A stretch of DNA of 5,319 nt from contig DAIDAB010000149.1 in NCBI GenBank assembly GCA_027310845.1, forward strand, positions 1 through 5,319. The letters run 5' to 3'. Positions within the stretch are counted from its first letter, which is position 1. The number at the start of each line of letters is the position of its first letter. The position numbers were made by a program, and so were the translations under genes. Source of the stretch: a bacterium (GTDB taxonomy: Archaea; Thermoproteota; Nitrososphaeria; Nitrososphaerales; CADDZS01). The notes beneath the pieces were generated by a model. It had not been told where the DNA came from. It did not search any database and saw only the letters and a list, made by a program, of their open reading frames with translations. Positions 1 to 4,788 of this stretch are shown piece after piece.

Positions 1-406
1 AAGCCGCGGTGAGTATCCTGTCGCATCTCAAATCGCTAAAGTGCGAAGCGACATCGCCTGAAATCCAGCGCAAGAATGAGGGATCGCCTATGAGCTGGTG
101 GAGATCTAGGTACCCGCCGTTTACAATCACCATCTTCTCCTTGAGCCTCTCCTTAAAGCCTGATCGCCCCAAAATGGATCTTTCCAAAATTTCCGCCTGG
201 TCCCTTGAGGGTCTGATGGATCCGGTTACGTACCTACAAAGAAGGGTCGAGTGAACTCCGCTAGCCGACTCCATTTCGGAATAGGTCATGGTTTCCTTCG
301 CAAGGCGGAGTCTGTCGATCACAGACTGGATGTACTCGTATGAGCCGATTGGCCTCGTCTCTGTCCTCAGCCTGTGGGCCAAGCGCCTTCCTTCATTGGC
401 CTGCAT
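1..406 (-). CDS. HTH (XRE-like) plus phosphoribosyltransferase-domain protein, N-terminal part (runs off the left edge)
   Basis: Reading the reverse strand from ATG at 406 gives 135 uninterrupted codons to the window edge. Residues about 38-67 look like an XRE-type helix-turn-helix: MTYSEMESASG, then the recognition-helix-like HSTLLCRYVTG, then a proline-serine turn. Residues about 92-135 resemble the start of a type I phosphoribosyltransferase domain: GYLDLHQLIGDPSFLRW, then a segment ending CDRILTAA, the strand just before the usual substrate loop. Archaea have such HTH-PRTase proteins; some PRTase-like archaeal proteins act as regulators, others as purine salvage enzymes. The PRPP-binding motif lies outside the window, so catalysis cannot be judged. 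An in-frame GTG at 457 would add 17 residues but lies upstream of the start of transcription expected from the TATA element at 466-475, so ATG 406 is preferred. It is divergent from the permease. Confidence 0.75.
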   Translation of the reverse strand, partial: MQANEGRRLAHRLRTETRPIGSYEYIQSVIDRLRLAKETMTYSEMESASGVHSTLLCRYVTGSIRPSRDQAEILERSILGRSGFKERLKEKMVIVNGGYLDLHQLIGDPSFLRWISGDVASHFSDLRCDRILTAA

Positions 407-408
407 TC

Positions 409-419
409 CAAACGGTTTG
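409..419. promoter_or_regulatory. 11-bp palindrome in the leader of the HTH-PRTase gene
   Basis: CAAAC-G-GTTTG is a perfect inverted repeat around a single base, lying 2 bp before the ATG at 406 in the 5' leader of the minus-strand gene. It could be an autoregulatory site for the HTH protein. An 11-bp palindrome can occur by chance, so this is a weak call. Confidence 0.2.
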
Positions 420-465
420 AAGTTCTTTACAGGAATATGTAAATCTTCCCTCTCCACTCACAAAC

Positions 466-475
466 AATTTATACC
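466..475. promoter_or_regulatory. TATA-like element shared by the divergent PRTase-HTH and permease genes
   Basis: On the minus strand this reads GGTATAAATT, a good archaeal TATA box. It predicts a transcript start near 444, giving a leader of roughly 38 nt before ATG 406. On the plus strand the same bases read AATTTATACC. If used in that direction the start would fall near 497, downstream of the permease ATG at 477 but just ahead of an in-frame TTG at 501. The strand it really serves cannot be settled from sequence. Confidence 0.45.
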
Positions 476-476
476 A

Positions 477-2084
477 ATGATTCAACGTCGGCCGGCCGAA
501 TTGACCCAGAAAACAAAGACGTTTGTACGCGATTCCACTGGCCTTGTCAAGAACGTCTCATTCCTTGATGCAATCTCGCTAAACATCAGCAACATGTCTG
601 CGGGTGCCGCTCTCGCGACGATTGGTTTCACTACTCTTGCCATCCCTGCGGCTTTCGTGTCAGGGCTGAATCTGGTATACGGAGCGATTATTGCGTTCGT
701 TCTCTCGATTCCTCAAATCGTCGTTTACACAATGATGACACGAAGACTACCGAGAACTGGAGGAGACTACGTTTGGGTGTCAAGGACGTTTGGCGGTCTA
801 ATAGGAAGTTCACTCTCTTTCATGGGCTATTCACTCGAGACACTTGCTTACCTCGCCCTAATTTCTCTGTCGGCAGTGTCTGCTATTGGCGCAGTGCTTG
901 TCGCGCAGGTCAATTCCAGTTATCTTTCGATTGCTCTTCCTTCGGGGGAGGGAGGAGATCCGACACAGATATTCATCCTGGGCGCAGTCATATTCGCAAT
1001 CCTGATCGCGATCAATATATTTAAGCCCAAAGCCGGCTACAGATTAGTTTCTGTATTTGTGCTGGTTGGAATCATTTCTGTGGTTGTAGCGATACTCGTG
1101 TTGCTTTCCGCGGGTCATACCGGAGTGGTAAATTACATGCAGAATTTCGTTAGTGCGAATGCAACATATAGTCAGGTCTCAAACTCTTACACTCAGAGCT
1201 TTGGGACTTCAACCTTCAATTTCTCGAGCACAATTTTCCTCCTTCCATTCTTCGCTATCTTTGTATTTCCTTGGCTCAACGCTGCGCCGGCTGTTGCATC
1301 GGAAGTCAAGGGCAAGAGCGCGATACGCTGGAATGTGCCAATCTCTGCACTTATAGTCTTCGTCATTGTGACGGCTTCGTTTGCAACGATGTACTATGTC
1401 GGCGGATACAGCTTCATCAATGGGGCACTCACGAACTTCAATCTTGTTATCCTGAACACCTTCAACTTCTGGACGCTCGCGATGGGAGTATCAGGCAATG
1501 TTTGGATTGCTTGGTTCATTGGAATTGGATGGATACTCTGGGAGCTTTCTATACTGGCCTATGGCATCATTGTCATTTCGAGGTATCTTTTCGCCCAGTC
1601 CTTCGACAGGTTCCTACCATCTAAGATCTCGTATGTAAGTCCGAGATTTCGATCTCCAGTAGTCGCGCAATTAATTGATCTTGTAGTGACGATAGCCCTG
1701 ATAGGAGTAGTGTCCTACTATTATGGCAGCCTACAGACACTTTTTGCGGCCGTGATTGCAGCGATGATATACTTCTTCTTCGTCGGAATCTCGGCAGCGA
1801 TCTATGGAACTAGGAAAGAGCGCGGCGGAGCAAGACTCACACTTCAAGTGGCAGGCATTCTCATGGCAGTCGTCTTCGGGTACATCATCTACCAATTTCT
1901 TGCGTATCCGACAGTATGGGGGACTTCATTCACAGCATTCGGGATTCCTGGATATGAATTTGCTTATCTGTATGTTGTAGGGTCATTTGTCGCAGGCGCA
2001 GTGATCTACTTGGCTTCGAGGTCGTACCACAAGAAGCAAGGCATCAACATAGACCTCGCGTACAAGGAAATCCCGCCTGATTAG
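477..2084 (+). CDS. APC-superfamily permease (amino acid/polyamine transporter family)
   Basis: This is a 535-residue integral membrane protein, a usual size for the APC family, with about 12 hydrophobic helices. Family signatures are visible. TM1 carries the broken-helix motif NISNMSAGAA (residues 36-45), where APC transporters bind the substrate's carboxyl and amino groups. The cytoplasmic loop after TM2 reads RRLPRTGGDYVWVSR (89-103), a hallmark of archaeal and bacterial amino-acid permeases. TM6 ends PAVASEVKG (271-279), the conserved acidic-lysine stretch. The tail after about residue 516 is hydrophilic. The substrate cannot be read from sequence. The open frame extends back to 288, but 288-476 is antisense to the HTH-PRTase gene and its residues do not look like APC protein, so ATG 477 is chosen. 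TTG 501 is an alternative, placed just after the transcript start predicted by the TATA at 466-475. No Shine-Dalgarno is seen at 477. The divergent HTH-PRTase gene suggests linked control. Confidence 0.9.
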   Translation: MIQRRPAELTQKTKTFVRDSTGLVKNVSFLDAISLNISNMSAGAALATIGFTTLAIPAAFVSGLNLVYGAIIAFVLSIPQIVVYTMMTRRLPRTGGDYVWVSRTFGGLIGSSLSFMGYSLETLAYLALISLSAVSAIGAVLVAQVNSSYLSIALPSGEGGDPTQIFILGAVIFAILIAINIFKPKAGYRLVSVFVLVGIISVVVAILVLLSAGHTGVVNYMQNFVSANATYSQVSNSYTQSFGTSTFNFSSTIFLLPFFAIFVFPWLNAAPAVASEVKGKSAIRWNVPISALIVFVIVTASFATMYYVGGYSFINGALTNFNLVILNTFNFWTLAMGVSGNVWIAWFIGIGWILWELSILAYGIIVISRYLFAQSFDRFLPSKISYVSPRFRSPVVAQLIDLVVTIALIGVVSYYYGSLQTLFAAVIAAMIYFFFVGISAAIYGTRKERGGARLTLQVAGILMAVVFGYIIYQFLAYPTVWGTSFTAFGIPGYEFAYLYVVGSFVAGAVIYLASRSYHKKQGINIDLAYKEIPPD

Positions 2085-2110
2085 GCACCGCTAATCAATG
2101 TAGAATAGCT

Positions 2111-2156
2111 CTGGTTCCAGCAATGGAGCCAGCGAGCCTATTTTCCAGCGAGTTTT
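2111..2156 (+). terminator. Permease transcript terminator: GCAA-tetraloop hairpin with downstream T-runs
   Basis: Twenty-six bases after the permease stop, CTGGTTCCA (2111-2119) and TGGAGCCAG (2124-2132) form a 9-bp stem with one G-U pair, closed by GCAA, a GNRA-type stable tetraloop. T-runs follow at 2141-2144 and 2153-2157. Archaeal termination relies mainly on T-runs, so the hairpin may instead mark or protect the 3' end. Confidence 0.5.
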
Positions 2157-2450
2157 TGAGAATCGTTAGAAGCTCAGGAAAGGCTCAAACGGACACTCCT
2201 CTCCCGATATTTGTTCCTAAGCTAGACAAAAGACATGAATAACATGCAAAAACCCGGAATCTGAACAACCAAGGGGCAGGTTTTGTCAATTACAGTTGCC
2301 CTGATTTATTCCAGCAGAGTCCATCAAAGCCAATCTCTTTACTAACTCACATGCCCGAAACTGATATTCGTTCGGAGTAGCGGTTTCCGATTCATAGCAA
2401 ATATTGTTGACTATTCTCTATTCATTGAGAGATAAAATTCATAGTCTAGA

Positions 2451-2470
2451 ATGGGCCAGCACGGGCCCAT
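2451..2470. repeat. Perfect 7-bp inverted repeat with 6-nt spacer (candidate operator)
   Basis: ATGGGCC and GGCCCAT flank AGCACG, all arm bases pairing. It lies about 90 bp before the ATG at 2559 in otherwise AT-rich DNA. It is either a protein-binding palindrome or a small hairpin. No T-run follows, so a terminator is unlikely. Confidence 0.4.
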
Positions 2471-2486
2471 ACGAAAATAGAAGAAA

Positions 2487-2504
2487 CGTCAACATATCTT
2501 GACG
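2487..2504. repeat. Perfect 6-bp inverted repeat with 6-nt spacer (candidate operator)
   Basis: CGTCAA and TTGACG flank CATATC. The centre lies 35 bp from the centre of the repeat at 2451-2470, and the spacer is also 6 nt. It sits just upstream of the TATA-like element at 2511-2521, where an activator or repressor of the 2559 gene could bind. Confidence 0.4.
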
Positions 2505-2510
2505 GATAGC

Positions 2511-2521
2511 TATGGATAAAT
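2511..2521 (+). promoter_or_regulatory. TATA-like element for the 2559 gene
   Basis: TATGGATAAAT predicts a transcript start near 2543, which leaves a leader of about 16 nt before ATG 2559 and lies just after the alternative TTG at 2538. It is a loose match to the archaeal TATA consensus. Confidence 0.35.
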
Positions 2522-2558
2522 CGGGTCAGGCCAGTGGTTGAGCCTCGATCGGCCTAAA

Positions 2559-2930
2559 ATGAGTCAAGAAAACTACGCTACGACTACAAGATCTGAATCG
2601 CAGCAGCAAGTTATCTCCATCGAATTCGACGTCACAGTGAAGGACTGGTGGATCGCGGGCGGAAGGCTCGTCGTGCCAAAGGAATACAGACAGCATTTCC
2701 CCAGGCCAGGTGAATCGATCGTCCTAATCGACTACGAAGGACGTATGTACCGGTCCAAGATGCACAACCTCTGGCAGGGTGTAGACGTGGGAAGAATCGA
2801 CGGGATCAAGCCGTTCTACAGGAATCACCCTATTATCGTACCCGAGACGAAATTGCATGTCAAACTCACAGGAAGGGATACTGCAGTCGTCATGATGGGT
2901 GAAAGACCGGCAAGACAAACGAATCACTAG
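2559..2930 (+). CDS. Uncharacterised small protein, possible DNA-binding pseudobarrel (B3-like) domain
   Basis: I do not recognise a named family. From ATG 2559 the protein has 123 residues. The first 20 or so are polar and low in complexity (TTTRSESQQQ); the rest reads as an all-beta domain. In order: IEFDVTVKDWW, then GGRLVVPKEYRQHFPRPGES, then a short acidic hairpin (LIDYEGRMYRSKMH), then VGRIDGIKPFYRNHP, then strands ending VKLTGRDTAVVMM. The pattern of a strand with lPKeyR, a glycine hairpin, a 'GrI-G-k-fyrnHp' helix turn and a final strand resembles B3-like pseudobarrel domains of plant regulators and some restriction enzymes. That is inference only. There is no transmembrane segment or cysteine cluster. 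TTG at 2538 is an alternative start adding 7 residues; the TATA element favours 2559. No Shine-Dalgarno is seen. It is convergent with nop10 and closed by a hairpin/T-tract terminator. Confidence 0.7.
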   Translation: MSQENYATTTRSESQQQVISIEFDVTVKDWWIAGGRLVVPKEYRQHFPRPGESIVLIDYEGRMYRSKMHNLWQGVDVGRIDGIKPFYRNHPIIVPETKLHVKLTGRDTAVVMMGERPARQTNH

Positions 2931-2942
2931 GGTCTCTCTCCA

Positions 2943-2986
2943 CAGCAGTTCGGGGTTTCCGCAAGCTGCTGTTTCCTTTTCTTTTT
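2943..2986 (+). terminator. Hairpin plus long T-tract after the 2559 gene
   Basis: CAGCAGTT (2943-2950) pairs with AGCTGCTG (2964-2971) over 8 positions with one G-U. Inside it CGG (2951-2953) and CCG (2959-2961) can stack a further 3 pairs. The pyrimidine tract TTTCCTTTTCTTTTTC (2972-2987) follows at once. This has the shape of a bacterial intrinsic terminator, and the T-tract alone would suffice for archaeal termination. It serves the plus strand, since no comparable T-run follows nop10 on the minus strand. Confidence 0.6.
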
Positions 2987-2993
2987 CGCGTGG

Positions 2994-3173
2994 TTAGATT
3001 TTCTGCTCTTTAGTTTCCTCATATCGTTCCTTCATTCTGTACCGAAGATACTTGTCCTCAGGAGAGAACTTTGGAGGATGAGGATTCACTGTGTTTAAGG
3101 AGCCGCACTTCTGACATTGCAGGTGAAGGGTGTATTTCCCACAGTCATTGCACCTGCGAAGTAGCCTATTCAA
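2994..3173 (-). CDS. nop10: H/ACA RNP protein Nop10 (archaeal)
   Basis: Nop10 binds the Cbf5 pseudouridine synthase in H/ACA ribonucleoproteins, which modify rRNA under guide RNA direction. Starting at TTG 3173 the protein has 59 residues, the normal size for Nop10. It carries a four-cysteine zinc ribbon (C8, C11, C20, C23: CNDCGKYTL and CQKCG) and the diagnostic PPKFSPEDKY motif at 33-42, followed by a basic C-terminal helix. The open frame reaches back to 3254, but those 27 extra residues are the shifted reading of the aIF2alpha 3' end and have no Nop10 counterpart. TTG 3173 is the only start near the zinc ribbon. It overlaps the aIF2alpha stop by 8 bases, which points to translational coupling. 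A weak purine-rich stretch (GAAGGTT) lies inside aIF2alpha upstream. Confidence 0.9.
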   Translation of the reverse strand: MNRLLRRCNDCGKYTLHLQCQKCGSLNTVNPHPPKFSPEDKYLRYRMKERYEETKEQKI

Positions 3174-3990
3174 GCTGCTTTCGCGAACCTTCTCTGGTGA
3201 AACTGAACTTGCCTTTGGCCTTTTGTATTGCGGCCTCGATCTTTTCACGTGCATTTTGTATAGCTCGTTCCGCCACCTTGTAGTTCTCGGCCTTTACGAT
3301 CAGCCGGTAACGTGGCGTCCCAAGATACACGGTCTTCACCGAAACGCCAGAAGCCTTTGTCTCCTCGACCGATTTTAATGCATTTTTTATGACCTCAATT
3401 CCGTCGGGGGTCTTGACACGGATGTCCATGATTCCCCGCACTTCGACTATCGGAATGACAATTTTTTCTTCTGAGATTGCTTCAAGTGGACCTGCATAAT
3501 TAGGCGGCAGTCCTTCTACTCTCAGGATCGCCTTCTGGCCCCTCCTAGCAATATCCTCAAAAGCGTCGTAGAGTGAATCATATTGGTTGAGTAGAATATC
3601 CTGGATCTCCCTAACTGCTTTCTCGTCGTTGCCAAGGTGCGATTTTAACGCATCTAGGATGGTTCTTGCCTTTTCGCTTTTCTTGACCTCGATGATTTTC
3701 TGCCTTTTCTCTTCGCCGCTCACCTGGCGGAGCGAGAGATCTATTTCTCTCCTCGTTCTATTTAGCCGAATGACTTTAAGAACTATTTTTTGGCCTGGTT
3801 TCGCGTATCTTGAAATGTCACGAACCCATCCTGTTGCTATCTCGCTAATGTGGAGAAACGCTCGGAGCCTGTTGTATTCATCCAGCGAAACGTAGACGCC
3901 GTGGGGACTGATCTCGTTTACAGTTGCAAGTACGAGCTCGCCCTCTTCGGGCATCAATTGTTGCTGGGTCTGTGTCTCTCTTGCGCTCAT
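3166..3990 (-). CDS. eif2a: Translation initiation factor aIF2 subunit alpha
   Basis: This is one of three subunits of aIF2, which delivers initiator Met-tRNA to the small ribosomal subunit; alpha strengthens tRNA binding by the gamma subunit. At 274 residues it is full length. Domain 1 is an S1-type OB fold (about 15-92), with GELVLATVNEISPHGVYVSL, the loop AFLHISEIATGWV and IDLSLRQVS. Domain 2 is helical (about 93-170; KARTILDAL, YDSLYDAFEDIARRG). Domain 3 is the alpha/beta gamma-binding domain (about 174-265; EEKIVIPIVEVRG, and near the end GTPRYRLIVKAENYKVAE). ATG 3990 has a good Shine-Dalgarno, AGGGGA at 3997-4002, 6 bases away, so it is preferred over the internal ATG at 3954. The position aligned by eye with the kinase-target Ser51 of eukaryotic eIF2alpha is Asp58. 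It is third in the cluster, 81 bases after S27e, and overlaps nop10 by 8 bases. Confidence 0.96.
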   Translation of the reverse strand: MSARETQTQQQLMPEEGELVLATVNEISPHGVYVSLDEYNRLRAFLHISEIATGWVRDISRYAKPGQKIVLKVIRLNRTRREIDLSLRQVSGEEKRQKIIEVKKSEKARTILDALKSHLGNDEKAVREIQDILLNQYDSLYDAFEDIARRGQKAILRVEGLPPNYAGPLEAISEEKIVIPIVEVRGIMDIRVKTPDGIEVIKNALKSVEETKASGVSVKTVYLGTPRYRLIVKAENYKVAERAIQNAREKIEAAIQKAKGKFSFTREGSRKQLE

Positions 3991-3996
3991 CTAGTT

Positions 3997-4002
3997 TCCC
4001 CT
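3997..4002 (-). promoter_or_regulatory. Shine-Dalgarno site for aIF2alpha
   Basis: On the minus strand AGGGGA lies 6 bases before the ATG at 3990. It is the only strong ribosome-binding site in the cluster and fixes the aIF2alpha start. Confidence 0.7.
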
Positions 4003-4040
4003 ATGTTTGAAGGCCATGATCCCAAAATGCCAAGGTCTTC

Positions 4041-4055
4041 AAGCTTGGAAAGCTT
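4041..4055. repeat. AAGCTT-GGA-AAGCTT hairpin in the S27e-aIF2alpha gap
   Basis: Two AAGCTT hexamers flank GGA, so the gap transcript can form a 6-bp stem with a 3-nt loop about 50 bases before the aIF2alpha ATG. The 81-bp gap also holds an 8-codon frame (MAFKHRGN) whose TAG directly abuts that ATG. Role unknown. Confidence 0.25.
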
Positions 4056-4071
4056 TGCAATCCGCTGACTA

Positions 4072-4296
4072 TTAAGAGTAGTCGAGGCGCTTGATTTCTT
4101 CGCCGATGCTCTCGCTCAGCTCGACCTTGCCGCCAGTCTTGTAAGCGAGGATCTCGCCGCATTGTTTGCATTTTACATCACATGTGGAGTTTGAGAAAAA
4201 AACATTCTCAGTGCCGCACTTTACGCACGTGCCAGATAGAAATGCGCTCTTTGGTTTCGGGATGAATACGCGTTCTCTCTTTACCAATTCTATCAC
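4072..4296 (-). CDS. rps27e: Small-subunit ribosomal protein eS27 (S27e)
   Basis: This zinc-ribbon protein of the archaeal and eukaryotic 30S/40S subunit has 74 residues, slightly longer than many archaeal homologues because of a C-terminal extension (ESIGEEIKRLDYS). The N-terminal KRERVFIPKPKSAFL is typical of the family. The ribbon is CVKC (24-27) and CKQC (43-46), 15 residues apart, with an extra Cys39; it is followed by GEILAYKTGGKVEL, the conserved S27e tail with its TGGK. The start is GTG at 4296, one base after the L44e TAA, with only a weak purine stretch upstream, so coupling to L44e translation is likely. Confidence 0.95.
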   Translation of the reverse strand: MIELVKRERVFIPKPKSAFLSGTCVKCGTENVFFSNSTCDVKCKQCGEILAYKTGGKVELSESIGEEIKRLDYS

Positions 4297-4297
4297 T

Positions 4298-4576
4298 TTA
4301 CTGCTCTATCTCAAGCTTGCGAAGCCTAATCCCGAGCCTTGACACATACTTGCCGCACTCCTTGCATTTGAGTTTGATTACCTGTTTCTTCGTCGTCTTT
4401 GCGGTCCTAACTAGTTTCGGGAACTTTTGGCCCCCGTAGCCGTGTATATCCTCTTCGTGACGCCTTGCACCTATCGCGCTCGCCCTCTGCTTCCCCGCCT
4501 TGTAAATCGAGGCCGAGTGAACAGTGTGTTTGTTGCACTTTGGACAGTACGTGTTCAATTCCTTCACGTATTTCAA
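4298..4576 (-). CDS. rpl44e: Large-subunit ribosomal protein eL42 (L44e)
   Basis: This E-site protein of the archaeal and eukaryotic large subunit has 92 residues, the usual length. A split zinc ribbon is visible: CPKC (11-14) and CKEC (71-74), followed by GKYVSRLGIRLRKLEIE. The glycine-rich loop GYGGQKFPKL (46-55) is the part that reaches the E-site tRNA end. The basic stretch AKTTKKQVIKLKC (59-71) closely follows the eukaryotic L42/L36a sequence. The start is TTG at 4576, giving MKYVKELNTYCPKC, which matches the family N-terminus; GTG at codon 4 is the only other option. The nearest purine-rich site (AGAGAGGAAG, 4591-4600) lies 14-17 bases away, farther than usual. It is first gene of the translation cluster. 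Confidence 0.95.
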   Translation of the reverse strand: MKYVKELNTYCPKCNKHTVHSASIYKAGKQRASAIGARRHEEDIHGYGGQKFPKLVRTAKTTKKQVIKLKCKECGKYVSRLGIRLRKLEIEQ

Positions 4577-4590
4577 AAGTAAATCGTCAA

Positions 4591-4600
4591 CTTCCTCTCT
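4591..4600 (-). promoter_or_regulatory. Purine-rich, oddly spaced ribosome-binding site before L44e
   Basis: The minus strand reads AGAGAGGAAG; its GAGG core ends 17 bases before the TTG at 4576. A five-codon frame (TTG at 4590, TGA at 4575) starts right after it and overlaps the L44e start. It could be the ribosome entry site, but the spacing is unusual. Confidence 0.3.
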
Positions 4601-4634
4601 AGTTCTAAGGTAGAGTCAAAGATGCCGATTTCTC

Positions 4635-4644
4635 CCTTTATTAA
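4635..4644 (-). promoter_or_regulatory. TATA-like promoter of the L44e-S27e-aIF2alpha-Nop10 cluster
   Basis: On the minus strand TTAATAAAGG is the best TATA-like match upstream of L44e. It predicts a transcript start near 4614 and a leader of roughly 37 nt that would include the purine-rich site at 4591-4600. Confidence 0.4.
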
Positions 4645-4717
4645 CTAATCGTGAAGCGCTTCCCATTGCATATTTTGGTATCTCTTGAAATTTGCCCTTC
4701 CCTGCTGCGGTACTTGT

Positions 4718-4771
4718 GTCAATCCAATTTACATTCGCCCCGGCATTCAGTTCATTATTGACTGGATTGAC
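4718..4771. repeat. Perfect 9-bp inverted repeat, 36-nt spacer
   Basis: GTCAATCCA (4718-4726) and TGGATTGAC (4763-4771) are exact reverse complements. The pair lies between the decayed gene's stop (4789) and the cluster promoter (about 4640). It may be the 3' hairpin of the decayed gene's former transcript, an operator pair, or a scar of a small inserted element. No target-site duplication is evident. Confidence 0.4.
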
Positions 4772-4788
4772 TTGACAAAGAGAATCGA

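Larger units (their letters stand above)
2085..2537. other. Intergenic stretch without a supported gene
   Basis: This 450-bp stretch holds the permease terminator at its left end and paired inverted repeats at its right end. The middle (about 2160-2440) has only very short ATG frames on the plus strand. On the minus strand there is an open run of about 40 codons, roughly 2285-2415, without an ATG, GTG or TTG that would open it. It contains ELVKRLALMD and could be a coding relic, but a run this short is expected by chance. TCTCT and AGAGA arms flank 8 bases near 2416-2433. I see no tRNA, box C/D RNA or CRISPR repeat. Confidence 0.5.

Noticed and set aside
9..254. 81-codon plus-strand open frame
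   Set aside because: It is antisense to the HTH-PRTase gene, whose minus-strand reading has recognisable HTH and PRTase motifs.
288..476. 63-residue N-terminal extension of the permease
   Set aside because: It overlaps the HTH-PRTase coding region on the other strand, and APC proteins begin shortly before the 'STGLVK' segment.
2285..2415. Open minus-strand run of about 40 codons between the permease and the 2559 gene
   Set aside because: No start codon opens it, no family is recognised, and runs of this length are common by chance.
2724..2927. 67-codon minus-strand open frame
   Set aside because: It is antisense to the 2559 gene, shows no motif and has no start signal.
3174..3254. 27-residue N-terminal extension of Nop10
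   Set aside because: It is the shifted reading of the aIF2alpha 3' end; Nop10 is normally about 55-60 residues and begins just before the zinc ribbon.
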